This document shows, one piece after another, positions 33,501-46,192 of a stretch of 64,000 nt of DNA. Where the stretch lies: NCBI GenBank assembly GCA_003024175.1, contig MDYQ01000010.1:124001-188000 (forward strand), given 5' to 3'. Position 1 is the stretch's first letter. Each line of letters opens with the position of its first letter. The DNA comes from Planoprotostelium fungivorum. Its lineage: Eukaryota; Evosea; Variosea; Cavosteliida; Cavosteliaceae. Position numbers and translations under genes: made by a program. The notes beneath the pieces are model-generated. The model searched no databases, was not told the origin of the DNA, and saw nothing but the letters and a program-made list of their open reading frames with translations.

Positions 33501-36500
33501 TCATGGCCTCCAATATCGATAACTTGTGCTGGTTGTTCACTTTGCATATCAGAGTGTTACCTCTGACGTGAGAGACAACCATATCGATTCGCTCCTGCGT
33601 CTGCTTCTGTACGGCCTGGAAGATTCAGAGAGAGAGACTCGTGAGATGTTACCTCAGAGAGGGTGGAGACGTATCCAGACAGACGACATCGTAAGAGGAT
33701 GAACCCAGCACAGAACAAAGTCTCCGTGGTAGTATAGCCAAATGCCATCGGTAGAAATCTGCGAGAAATTTCAGTGAACCGTTCAGCGAATCACCACGTA
33801 CTGCAGGGCCGTATCTACAACGCTCATCTGCTCCACGTCGGGTACATCATCCCTCCATATCAGAGTCTGCATCTTTCCAATGAACCACATTCCACGGTTC
33901 AAGATGTTATCGTTCTTCAGCATGAAGCTCTCCTCTGTCAGCGTGTCGTTCTGTGATGAAAGTGAGCGACATGTGATGAACGGAGCACGTACGCCCAGAT
34001 GATATCGTAAGGGTGATGTGATGCCGAGGCAGAAGCCAAGAGCTACGGGGTTGCATTTCTCGAGAAATTTGACGTGGCGAGTGTAGACATCGGAGGCCTC
34101 TCTCAGAGGTCGACCACTAGAAGGGAGATCAGTTTGTGTCACGATCGCGATGATGATCACGTTGATGATGACGATCGTCAGCTCATCGGTGATGAGATGG
34201 AATTCACCTGAGATAGCGGTACGTCAGGGCTTGGTGACAGATGTAAGCGGCGTAAGGTACGTCTCCCTTATCCAATGCCACCTTGAAGTTGAAATCCAAG
34301 AGAGAGACGGAGTCAGCGAGAGGCATCAATCTGGGGCTGATACCACAAGCAAACACAGACTGACATCGATAACTGCAGCTATGTCAACATCCTCGCAATG
34401 TCATCACATCCGATGGATCGATGATCGATGATCGATGTGATGACACATCACCTCTGTCGTTCGTTTGGAAAGCGAGATTTCAAGAGGAGAATGGCGAGCG
34501 AAGCGAGATCGAAATTTCGATGAGATTCCGATCGGTCGTGCCTCGTGAAGGCAAAGTTACAGAGAGCCGGCGGGGATTCCTACCGAATTTCAACGAGATT
34601 TCCGAGCCATAAATCTTCATGCGAAACGATGACACACCATTGATAATCCGTACGAGAAAGTTAGATTGAGTGCGTAAGTGGAGAGATATTCACAATAGAT
34701 GGGGTGACCTGAATCATGAGTTGTAGATGTGATGAATCGTCTCACCGATGCAATAGCTGCTGGACCATATTAGATTACAGATGGCTTGTGCCTCTTTCTT
34801 CGAATCATCCGTGACTTCCTCTAGATCTTGCAGTCGAGATATCTGATGATATCGTGAGATGTGAGCACGATAACGAACACGATTCACCTGCTTATCCGAC
34901 AGATACTGTGTCAGTTTGTTGTTCTCAATCAGCAATCTTTCCTTCAATAGACTTTCTTCTGCTGTGGGTGGTAGAACGTCGTGTGACAGCCATGCTAAGC
35001 ATTTGACACCCACCAAGAGACAATCGATGAATCTTTGTATCGATGAGAAGAGAGAGAAAATAGGAGACGCACCGATTCTGTTGCTCGTATTGCTCCATTT
35101 GGATCCTGCACAGAGATATCTTATCGTCTGTACTCTTACAGTGTGTTATGATGTCTTCGTACATCTTCTCGGCCTCGGCATATCTCTCAGATAGATATTC
35201 CGTTCTCACGACGATCTACAACGCGTCAGATGGTGCGAAATTTCGATCAATTTTCTGTCCCACCTTGTGCAGCCGTAACGACACATCGTAATGAGTTTCC
35301 CATGAATTCTCCGGTAGCAATCGAATGCCTAACGATGCGTAACTGTTGGCACCAGAATACGCAGCGTTACTCGCAGCCTTCTGTCCTCCCAGGTCACACA
35401 GGTTACACACCGACATCCTTTCAAGAGAGTGAGCCATCGGTAGATTGAAGACATGAAACACACCTCTCTTCTATGTCGTTCAGCAGCTGCTCACACTGAA
35501 TGTAATGCGTCAGGCAATCGAAGAGGAGACTATCAGGAGATGTCGACGTAGAGAATGTCGACAGTGATGACGTCATACGGAGACGTAAGATCCTGGCTAT
35601 GGACAGGTGAAACTGCGGCAGATCACTCGCAGAAATGAGATCGAAAGCTGCCCGCTGCACTCGATCGTGGGAGAATCTGATGAATCTGAATCCATCTTCA
35701 TGCAAATTGATTCACCTCAATTTGATGGTAGACAAACTCAGGATCTCAATTTCTCCCCCGAATTCGAGAATGGATTCACTGCCTCCTTCCATCAGCAGAT
35801 AACCCTCTATCCATTATGTCAACCATCGAATTGATCGTTTCAAGTTCACCTCTCACGGCATGGCATACGTGTTTGGCGAGGTACTGTAGATTCCATCCAG
35901 TGAGAGATGTGAGGATGTCTAGATCACACTGCTCTCCCGCGATTGCGGCGAACGAGAGGATCTACACCGATGAACATCTAGATCTCAGATCTACAATCGA
36001 CTCACAGATCGAATCTCGTGGGAAAGCTCCATGCGTGACGTCAACATCTCGGTGGCATTCTCCATGGTGGCCATACCTTGAATCTTTGTGATATCCCACA
36101 TCCACACACCTGCTCATCATCAATGAATTAGATCGTCATCTGATATCTGATCGTGGACTGAATCGAAGTAGATCGACCCACCCAGATCGTGATCGAAGAT
36201 CAACAGACCACGATCGCAGAGCGTGGAAACGAATGTGGTGATGTCGTATGGAATCCCCGCCGTCTTCTGATGCACCACTTGGGACAATTTGGATGCATCG
36301 TCACGATAGGATGTCATGAACGATGTCATCCACTCTTGTATCTGCCTTCGTGAGTGACTTGAACGATGCATCGATCACCTCGGAAGTTGTCAGAGGACAT
36401 AGCTCGAATTGGAGGACACATCTCTTGCCTTTCATCTGTTCTAACAGGTGATCCGTCTCCGTCTTGATCTGTTTCCCGTCAGCCAACGGTACACACTGAC

Positions 36501-38434
36501 CCTCTCGATTCGATCACGATGTATAGGAGGGAATCACCTCTCCACTTCTGTATGTCATGATGAGGACCATCTGAGGTATGACGTCACTCAATAGATCTAA
36601 CATCATCTTCAATGAGAAGTCGTCAGCCCACTGCGATGCGTCAGAATCGTCTCGTGATGTGGTTTGGTGGAAGCATCTCACTTGTATGTCATCAAAGTAC
36701 ATGATGAGGAGACCTTGGTGGAGAGTGAAAGTGGAGAGGAAAGTGTGGAATAAGAGTCTCAATCGATTGTACCTCTCGTTCGGTCCCATGTCTTCCACCG
36801 AGGGTTGCATTCCAATGAGATTCTCCATCTGTCATACATTCGATTCTCGTTGATCTTAATATCGATCTACACCGTTGTAGATCGTCTCACCTCGGGCAAT
36901 AGATCCAAGAGTGGTTTTCCTTTTCCTCCCAGTTCTCTGAGTAGATTGGCCTTCATAGGATTCAATTCAACGGCATCCAATTGTAATATCTTCTTCATCA
37001 GTGAACCCAAAAGCTGACAGAAGCTAGAGTAAGGTGTACCCTGGACATACTGATCCGATTTCGTGTCCACGTACGTGTGATGATGCTTAAAGTCTTGTAA
37101 GGTCTGCGGAAATCAGGAGAAAATCGAGTGAAATTTCGGATGAATACCGATCGGATGAGACTCGTCTTTCCAACTCCGCTGACACCAGAGATGAGAATGA
37201 CGCTGTCTGAAGTTCGATCTACAACGATCCTCTCTAATTCTTCCGTGATCCTTCGCTTCTGTTCCGATCTTCCGTACAAGCTATAAATAGATCAACTGGG
37301 TATCGTCTCTCGTCGAGGTCCACCTCTTAGGTGGTTGAAATGTCGTTAAGATATCTTTCTCGCCCACGGTGGTCATCGATGCTGTCTTCTCATCTGATGA
37401 TTTATGAATGGGGGATGACGGATGCCTGTAGACTCACCAAGGCAGAGTTGTAGATCGTACTTTATACCGTAGGTGGATTGGTATCGATCTCCTGCATCCT
37501 TGGACAACAACTTGATGATGATCTGCGACACTCATTTGCCTCATCGATCATCGTCTCATCTCTCACCTTGTTCAATCGGGGTGGGATCTGATCGTTGATG
37601 AGTGCTGGCTCTATGATCGTCCCCGTCATGATGGAGTAGATGATGTCCGCCTTATCTGTCGCTGTGACGTGATGTGTGCCCGTACACATCTGGTATAGAA
37701 TGGCACCCAGAGCATGAAAATCAGCTCTGTAGTCGATCTCCTGTATACACGTCATCCATCGAATCATGATTCGGACACCGTGATTTCGATCCTCACCTTG
37801 TTGGTGCGACCCAATTGTTCGGGAGATAGCCATCTCAATTTGTTTATGTTCAACCTGGCATCGATCTCCTTGACACGATGTTTCGAGTGACTGCAAGCAT
37901 TGCTAAAGTCGATGATTCGAACGGGGTGATCTGGACAACCATCCCATAGAATGTGTCTGGAAGACAGGGAGTGATGTAAAACCCCCTTCTCGTGCATGAT
38001 ATGTATCGCATCGGCGATCTGAAGGGATTAAGACGAGAGGGAGGTGCCATTCACCTGCAAACCGACACGAATAACATCTTGGATGGACAGCTTCGCCTAA
38101 AGATGTGAGGAACGATTTCGGTCGGTTCTGAACTCACTGTCTCCAAAGAAGACAGCTGAGGTATCTCTTTCATCATCAGACACGGACGTCCAGAGTGCCA
38201 ACCCAGTCCAGCATACTGGACCACACATGATGTGTTCTTCAATTTTTTCCCGTACATCCATTCTTTGTAGAATGGAGATGCATCTGTTCCCTTCTCGAGT
38301 TTGACGATCAGTCTCTCCTGATTATCCATCCGGATCGCCCTGCACACCATCGTCTTCTCCGATCGGTGGATGCATTCGGCCAGACGGATATCTCTGTCCA
38401 ATTGACCAGAGTCGCCACCCTCCGGCAGTTCCAT
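30555..38434 (-). CDS. Giant hybrid histidine kinase: pseudokinase-ATPase-GAF-HisKA-HATPase-receiver
   Basis: This has the layout of the trifunctional protein kinase/ATP-binding/sensor histidine kinases, like Dictyostelium DhkG. Read from 38434, a protein-kinase fold keeps the ATP lysine (RLIVKLEKG). It has HHSLSSRHIL where HRDLKxxN is expected and IIDFSNA for DFG, so it is probably inactive. A P-loop ATPase follows (VILISGVSGVGKTSLIRSVF) with a long helical region, then a GAF domain (GHLKGIIYLDNSLSGGVFNE). The H-box VLCHELRNPLNGIYGS has its His and Asn split by an intron. The HATPase domain shows LINLISNSIKFTQRGG and KYGGSGLGLTITKEIVERMG. The C-terminal receiver has FHCILMDFEMPVMNGVECTQ with the phospho-Asp, VPIIGVSANA and the Lys of SYITKPF. 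It has dozens of short introns. The stimulus is unknown. Confidence 0.88.
36863..36884. repeat. Intron hairpin with GTTGTAGAT arms
   Basis: CGATCTACA and TGTAGATCG flank a 4-base loop inside an intron of the histidine kinase gene. This is the same motif family as the palindrome at 23932. Confidence 0.85.
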
Positions 38435-39303
38435 GAGTTTGAATTTATGAGCTGACTGATGAGGTGCTCAATAAATTGGAAGACTTTGCGAGATCCAAGC
38501 TTCAGGCCCTTCTTAGCGACATGCTGGGAACGTGTTGACGCGATGGCGGGATACTCGATTGTACTCCGCTCCCGTGAGGACATATTAGATCTGAATTGTT
38601 GTATTTACACCTCTCCTCGCTATAGAACGAACAAGGTCCAAAATGGGGTGAAATATTCTCATGGCTGTTAATGTCTTCATGAAGGTGACGAGCGTAAAAT
38701 GGTTGCAACCGGTGAGTACGGAATACGAAGTATCGTCATATTCCGTGCGGCACTGCAGTTGTCATGTGCAGAAGCTTCTGGACATCCATCATCTTGACGA
38801 TGTGAAATGATGAACAGAGGATTGAGGTGAGTTGACGTAGTGTGTCCTCTCTCACAGGAAAGACTGAGTCCACAGACATCGTAATATAATGAGAGAATAT
38901 GAATCCTCTAAAACTGAAGGAAAAGAACGAAGAACTAATCTAGGCCCGCAATCGAGATCTAATGCTGTAGTATCAGTGTGTCCTCACGGTCGCAAAGTCC
39001 GGTCACGTGACATCTCCGTTCGGAGTTCGCGTCACGTGATCTACGCAGCTCTGTTTTTTCTGAACGTCCAGACGAAGAGACCCCCAGCACATCTGCAACT
39101 GAGAGTTCCTCGTCCCAGGAAGGATGTCTGTGAAGATGGTGACTCCTCTTTCCATCCTCCAAAAAAATTCCTGATGCGTACGACTCGTGAAACGTTATTC
39201 ATCACACCAAGTTTCGATGTTCTGGACGCCCTCATCCATACAACAAGTTCTTTCATTCCATTTTAATCTTTCATCACATCGACATCAGTTGTACCTCTGT
39301 CTA
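38435..39303. other. Intergenic, about 870 bases
   Basis: This lies upstream of the histidine kinase and downstream of the LRR receptor kinase, both on the minus strand. It contains paired palindromic E-box sites at 39002-39040. No coding frame is supported. Confidence 0.45.
39002..39040. promoter_or_regulatory. Paired CACGTG E-box palindromes
   Basis: GTCACGTGAC (39002-39011, a perfect palindrome) and GTCACGTGAT (39031-39040) are 29 bases apart, about 570 bases upstream of the histidine kinase start. In other eukaryotes GTCACGTGAC is bound by bHLH-zip factors. Use here is inferred. Confidence 0.4.
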
Positions 39304-42300
39304 TCACTCTTTCTTGTTTGGTAGAGGAGCATCGAAAGAATCATACTCTTGAGATAGTGCACCGATTGTAGCGTACTCGGTGGGTCCGTCTTGCGTCGTG
39401 TCATGCACTGATGTCACCGGAGAACTATCCATCAGCTGTTTTCCATCACTGAGGTATCTACAAATCTCCTCAAAGGTGGGACGATCTTCTGGTGCAGCTC
39501 TCCAGCAGACTGTCGAAGTTAGACCAACGATCCAAAGTGCCGTCGTCGCTTCACCTTGGATGAGCTTATGGATGGACGGATCACAGTCCGAAGGTATGAG
39601 TAGCCTCTCTCCCCTCGTAGAGACCGCTATGGCGGCTTCCACTGGGCCCATGTCTTCCCAAGGGTCTCTCACTGATTCACGTCAATTCGATTCAAAAGAA
39701 TCTGAATCACCCGTGATGATCTCCCAGCAGACTACACCGAAGGAGAAGACGTCCGATTTGACCGAGTATTGGCGTTGAGTGAGAGCTGAAGAGGTGAGAA
39801 GGAGGGAGGGGGAGTGATTCACCTTCGGGTGACATCCATTTCAGAGGACCGATCTCGCTATTCGTGTTGTTGCTGTCGTCGACTTGGACTCTGGACATGC
39901 CAAAGTCTGAGACCTTCGGTTCGTTGAATTTCGACAGTAATATGTTGCTGAATCAGGGTTAAACTCTCTAATAGAGGGAAACCCACCGAACGGCTAAGTC
40001 CCTGTGAATGACTTTCTCGATGTGAAGGTGAAGCATTCCTTGCGCTGTGAAGATTTCAGGTCTACTTCACGATTCGGATGACGTCACCGATTCCTTTGAT
40101 GAATTGAAGTTTCGTGTCCCAATCGACTTCATTCTTCCTCAGATATTCGTACAGTCCCCCTCCCTCGCAGAATTCGGTCACGAGACTCAGTGGATCGGGA
40201 GGTATAGTCATTCCTGATACGAGTCAATGGATTCTTCATATGAGAGGGTTCATAGAGGGATGATATTGAATCACCGATGAACATGACCACATTCGGATGT
40301 GCTCTCAATCTATGCAGTATGGAAACCTCGGATAAGAAAGACTGCACTTGTTCGGCAGTCACGTGCTCAGCTCGAATCTGTCATGATGTCATCACACGTC
40401 ACCACTCGAGGTACTCACCTGCTTCACTGCCACAGAGATGTCCCTCCATTTCGACTTGAAGACGATACCGAAAGATCCTTCTCCCAACATGGTGGACCCT
40501 TGCAACTCGGAGAATTGAAGGAGACTATTCTTGGCACCGTCCAGATTGAACTGACTCATGTCCAGGACGACGCCTCTGTAGTTACTGAGTGAGATCATCC
40601 TCCTACGATGTAAGAAGAAGGCCAGAGCCATAATGATGATGGCCACCATAGCTAGTATTCCGATCACAATGCCTGGTATCCTCATCAGCGAATGTTGACA
40701 TCAACGCGAGTACGAACCGACTATTGCCCCAGTTGATAGAGGGTGATCACTGGTCGGTGCACTGACTACCTTCGGTATGGGAGATACAGTACCGTTCATC
40801 GTCACGATACCGTACGAAGCGTAAGCGGAATTGTTGAGAGCGACTGCGGCTAAGAACAGATCCACTACCCTCTGTGCTGATCCTTGAGGAGATTTTTCCT
40901 TGGGCGGCACCACGGTCAGATCGACGATGACACTTCCCTGCATGACGTTGATGATGGTGAATCGATCGATGGATGTGTCGGTGGCCTGAGCTAAATTGTT
41001 GATGAAGGTCTGCGAGCGGAAGGTTGAGAGGTTGCCTTCCATCCGTAACCGGAGTGACACTGGAATCAAGTCGCTCGTGTTGCAGGATGTTGGCAGTTTA
41101 GCCTGACAGAAGAAGGAATGGGACATTGGAAGTTGTTGCCACTGAGATCACAATAGACGTTCGGGCTGACGATGAGGTCGTCCGCAAATTGTAACCTGTT
41201 TCGCGTTATCTTTCGTGATAAAGAGCGAGATGGCCTCACTGGTTGTCATTCATGATGATCTGTTCTATGGTGAGTGGTAAGGATGATATCTGTCCTTGAA
41301 ATCGATTATGGCTGATGTCCACGGTGGATAACAACTTTGCACTGCCGAGATTCATCATGGTTCCCTCCAGTTGATTGCGGCTGACGTTGAGATGGACTAA
41401 TTTGAGATTGACCGTAGAGATTGGGACTTGTCCGGAGAACATGTTGTCGCTGTCACCATCAGCTCTCCACAAGTATTCTTGGAGTTTCCTTACCTCACAT
41501 CAAAGTACCTCAGAGAAGTACCTATGTTAGATAGCCAATCGAGTGATCCTACAAAGAAGTTTTCGTGCAGATCTACCACATTCGGATCGGATAAGATGGC
41601 GGGGACCTCTCCCTCCAGCTGATTGTTAGACAGATCCAAGACAGACAGAGATCTCAGAGCTCCCACTTCTCTCGGTATCGCACCCGTGAGTAAATTACTA
41701 GTGAGATTTAAACTCGACAGACGAGAAAGCCTCCCAAATTCAGGAGGGATCTACAGTCGAATCAGAACTACCCACGGACGAACTCTCACTCGTCCGGATA
41801 GATAGTTGTTGGACAGATCGATGGTCTCTATCAGAGAACAGTCGGCCAGCGAGGGATCTATGCTTCCGCTCAGAAGATTTCCATTGGCGGAGAAAACACG
41901 GAGCTGGGGTGGGAAAGCGGTGGGAAGTCTTCCGGTAAAATAATTGTGTGACAGGTCCAATTGACTCAATACGGGATTGGGCAATATAAAGTTGATTCCA
42001 CCGGAGAATTGATTGTGGGAGCTGTCTACGTTCAATATTCTCCGTGCATCGCATCAACCGTGCTCACATATTGAGGTAATTGAGTCCGATGAGTGAAGCG
42101 ATGACGGTAGGTAGAAGCCCATTCAAAGCATTATCTGAAGCTGATTAAAATGTCGAATGAGACATCGTGATGAGAATCACCTGATAGATCGAGGTAAGTT
42201 GTGTACAAGAAACCAGTACTCCAATAAGCTAAACCATATCCACTCAGTTGATTGCTGCGCATACTGATGTACTGTCTGCATCAGCTCCGATCCTACCCTT

Positions 42301-44989
42301 TCATCTCACCTGAACATTGTACAGACCCTTCGCATCCGGTAGGGGCCCGGTCAATTGATTGTAAGACTGTGAACATCCGTCAGCTAGTTATCCGATTTAT
42401 ATGAAGAGGCTCACCATATCGATGGTGATAACACTGTACATGGTATCATAAGCGTCCTTTGGGATATATTCGAAAGAATTATTCGCCGCATAGATCTCCA
42501 ACAGGTACGGAGAATAGCCTGGCGCCGCACCTGTGCCAAGGTCAAAATGACGACACCATCGCACGATATCACCCGTAAACCCATTGTACGCGATTTTTAA
42601 GGTCTGTAGTGTGGGTATGGCCGAGAGGGCCTGAGGTAGCTCCCCCGTGAATCGATTCGAGGTGAAGATGAGCGCGTTGATCAGGAGCAGATTGGCAATT
42701 TCATCCGTCAGACTACCCGATAGACCGTTGTAAGAGACATCGAGAACTTGCAAGAGGGGTAAACTCATGAGACATTGGATGTCTCCTTGTAGAAAGTTCG
42801 ATCCCAAATTGAGATAAGATATCTGTGTCAGTTGAGAGAAAGTGTTGGGGATAGATCCATTAATGTAGTTGTAACTCATGTCTAGATCTGACCATCGGTG
42901 AATCTTCACGTGGATTTCGATGATACATCACATGTGAGGCTGGCGACGCTACCGAGGCAAGGTGGAATGACAGACTCTACGTTGTTTACGGAGATGTCGA
43001 GGTGGTCAAATTGCGGATAGTTGCAGAGGAACGTGGGGATTTCACCGGAGAATAAGTTATGACTGAGATCGGCGTATTGGATACTAGTAGATAACTCGGG
43101 AATACCTCCGGTAAAGAAATTGTTTGTCCGTGGAGACGTCAGAATTTTCGAGGAATTTGAATCGACTCACCAAGTCAATAAACTACGTAGGGTCAATACA
43201 ATCGATAACGTGTGTTGATATCACCTGCAGTCCGGATAATTTGGAGAAATTCGATGAAATTTCTCCGGAGAAGGAGTTCGAACCTATGATGACCTGCCTC
43301 AACTGCGGACCTATGTCGAAAAGATCTTCCGGAAGTGTTCCGGTCAACTGATTGGTTTTACAACCAATGTGCTGTAATGAACGACCCCACAGCAGTGGCA
43401 GACTACCTGACAAAAGATTTCCAGAGAGATCGAGATGTTGGAGCTGATAGATCGTCAAGAGAAGTGGTGACGCCATATCACGTCACCACATCCGATTGTA
43501 CCAGGGAGGATAATATCGGACCTTGAAAGTTGTTGTAGGATAGACTGATGTACACGAGAGACGTGAGATTTCCCAGAAAATCCGGGAGAGTACCTGTGAG
43601 AGATCATCACTTCTCTTGACATCATATGGCATCGAGATACTGAAGACAGTACCTTTCATGAGGTTGTGACCCAGATCCAAATGTTGAATGAGAGATGAAT
43701 TCTGAAGGGGAAGGAGTGATCCAGTGAGAGAGCAGCGGAAGGCATCCAGGGTGAGTAAATTGCTATGATGGTTCATATACCACTCGCCACATGTTGTTCC
43801 ACCTGTTCGATGATAGACTGTCGAGAGAGCCTTTGACGTATGTCTCTGAGACGTTTAGATACGTTAACCCCGGCACACCAGAGAAATTGGGTAGATATCC
43901 GCTCAACCGATTTAACGACACGTCGAGTGATCTACCGTCAGATCAGACGAAACGATCGGAATTTGTCATGATCCGTCGTCACTCACACGAGAGAGGTTAA
44001 CTGCTGCAGACCGTCCATAGAGCCAGTCAGACCGCAGTTGGATACGTGAAGTGTCTGCAGGTTGCCGTAGTGAGTGAAAGTTGACAAGGGAACGCGCAGT
44101 CGATTCCAATCCAGGTGGAGAGACGTCAGACTCTCGTTGTAGATGGGTCCCAGGTTATAGATGGCATTGTAAGACAATTTGAGGACTCTAAAGATGGTGT
44201 GAAAAGCATGCGTTGGGAAGATCGTCGGCCTCACCGAAGATGAAGAAGGGTGGATAGATCGATGACGGATCCGGACAGTTGGTTCTGTGAGAGGTCGATG
44301 GTCTGGATATTGGAGAGTCTACAGTCGTTAGACGATGAAACGAAAAGGACTAGCCTTTACCTTAGGATTTGAGAAGAAACGCTGCCACCGATTGCATTAG
44401 AAGTCAGTATCAGTGACTGTATGGAAGATGGAAGGAGCGTCAGTAACCCATCCAAAGACCCATTCAGCTCGTTACCACCTCAGAAATTTCAAAAGACGAT
44501 CACGTGCTCCTGTTTCACCAGCATCAAGTAATGTGAGGTTGTAGTTTTGAGTGAGGTTGGGTATGGCTCTATAAAATTGGTTGTAAGACACGTTCAGATG
44601 TGAAAGACTCGACAGTGCGGACAGACCATCCGATAGTCTCCCTCCCAGATGATTGAGAGAGACATCCAAGGAGGTCAGATTAGCGAAGGAGGAGGTCCAA
44701 GATCCATCGAGCGTTCCACTCAAGTTGTTGTTGGTCAGAGAGAGTGAAGAGATGTAGGAATCTCGACATGCGACTCCAAAGTATCTGCATGAGTCAGTGC
44801 CTCGATCAATCCATCCGGTGTTGTTCTTCCACATCGGACCTAGTGAAAGAGGTCATCACGTATTCCTTCCTGCTTCATCTCACCCCCTGCGAGGTGAAAT
44901 AGGTTTTGGAGGGCATCGAGGACAGCTGCGTCCGTGCCCAACTGACTGAGAACGTAAAGAGGATAGAGAAGAAGGAGTGTGGCCCTCAT
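39304..44989 (-). CDS. LRR receptor kinase (plant-like ectodomain, TKL kinase)
   Basis: This is a cell-surface receptor. From 44989 a signal peptide ([20 protein letters not shown]) leads to an LRR cap ([40 protein letters not shown]) and then about 25 or more LRR units of the LxxLDLSxNxLxG type across many exons. Examples are [19 protein letters not shown] and [18 protein letters not shown]. After a juxtamembrane domain comes one membrane helix ([20 protein letters not shown]) followed by basic HRRRM. The kinase has the glycine loop [20 protein letters not shown] with VKQ lysine, the catalytic loop HRDLAVRN, SDFGMSR and LKWMSPE. HRDLAxRN is typical of tyrosine-kinase and TKL enzymes, so it looks active. 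The tail is short and Asp/Ser-rich, ending NKKE. The ligand is unknown. Confidence 0.9.
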
Positions 44990-45521
44990 CTTCTCCTGTT
45001 GCGGTTGTGGAATATCTGGTACCTCCCAGATTTAGATTGAGGAATGTCAAATGTGAGGTAAAGCCTTGACAAGCTCAAAACATCTTTGCAAGAAATATGG
45101 CATGTGACTGCAATGTTTGAGCGGATTAAACTTAAAGCAGCAGTGTCGTGACAGTCCGACATAATGCGCTCGCGGCAATTGGTCCGACTGCAGCGACCTG
45201 AGTTTCCTCGGATCCCACATCGACCAGGATAGAGAGGGAATCTGATAGTGCACAATGTCTCAATTTACATTGAATGTGTCCTTCAACTATCGTTGGATCA
45301 TATTCTGGCTTACATCATCGTTCACTGCCAGGATGAGTTTAGAAGCTGCAAATGAATCTCACATTTAATGACTGCGAGTGAACAGAACTGATCGTGTGAG
45401 TCCTGAACAGGATTGAGAAAAGAGCGATGACCTTCTGAGTTCCCCGAATTGCGATATCACGTGACCTCCTACTTTGGCAAGAAAAATCAAGAAAGATCAC
45501 ATCCGCACATCACAAGGCACC
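44990..45521. promoter_or_regulatory. Divergent spacer with E-box at 45458
   Basis: This lies between the LRR receptor kinase (minus) and the UXT gene (plus). TCACGTGA at 45457-45464 is about 60 bases before the UXT start and could be a promoter element. The 89-codon minus frame covering 44986-45255 has no family support. Confidence 0.35.
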
Positions 45522-46180
45522 ATGTCAACAAAGGGAGCAATGTCATCAAATACAGAGCAAGCGAGATTATTAGAAGAGAGACAGAAGAAGATCTTAGAGT
45601 ATGAGCGATTCATCGATGAGCGATTGAAAGTCGATCTGCAACAGACATTAGAAATTCGTGATAAAATTTATGATAAGCTCTCCCAATTGTGAGTGTATTT
45701 CTCATCATAGTTAATTCTGATGAGATCTGTAGGGTAGAATTACGAACAAAGATCCAAACGGTGAAAGAAGAGAAATTGAGCGAAATGAAGACGATGATCA
45801 ACCTGGGAAGTGAGATCTATGTTCAAGCCAACGTGTGAGATCAAGTGATGGTTGTTCACAACACTAATGGACGACAGTAAGGACACCTCGAAGATCTACG
45901 TCAACGTAGGTCTAGGATTTCACGTAGAATACACTCTCGACGAAGCGTTAGACTTCATTTCAACGCGTGAAGTTTTATACAACAAGTGAGTCTCTCGTCA
46001 TTCGATCGATTGACACAAGCACAGGAGAGCAGAAGAGGTCACACAGAAGGCAGCCAAAATCAAGACGCAAATCAAACTGGTGAGAACAAGAAAAATAGTT
46101 GACCACTTCTGACTTACACATCACAGTTCTATGAGGGCTTAGCTCAATTGATGAATCTTCCAATACAAGACAACCAATGA
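45522..46180 (+). CDS. UXT: UXT-like prefoldin alpha subunit
   Basis: This is a small coiled-coil chaperone subunit of the prefoldin-like (R2TP-associated) complex. The N-terminal helix ILEYERFIDERLKVDLQQTL matches UXT's RYETFIxDVLxxDLxxVL pattern. A short linker follows, then NLGSEIYVQANVKDTSKIYV and VGLGFHVEYTLDEALDFIS. The latter is the diagnostic UXT hairpin (DLGxNFxVxxxVPDTSRIYV and LGYGFFxEFTLAEALKFI). The second helix ends KTQIKLFYEGLAQLMNLPIQ. Four introns of about 35 to 60 nt interrupt it. I chose ATG 45522 because the frame upstream has no ATG; ATG 45540 is also possible. Its stop is only 12 bases from the stop of the convergent kinase gene. Confidence 0.88.
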
Positions 46181-46192
46181 ATTCTCCACAAT

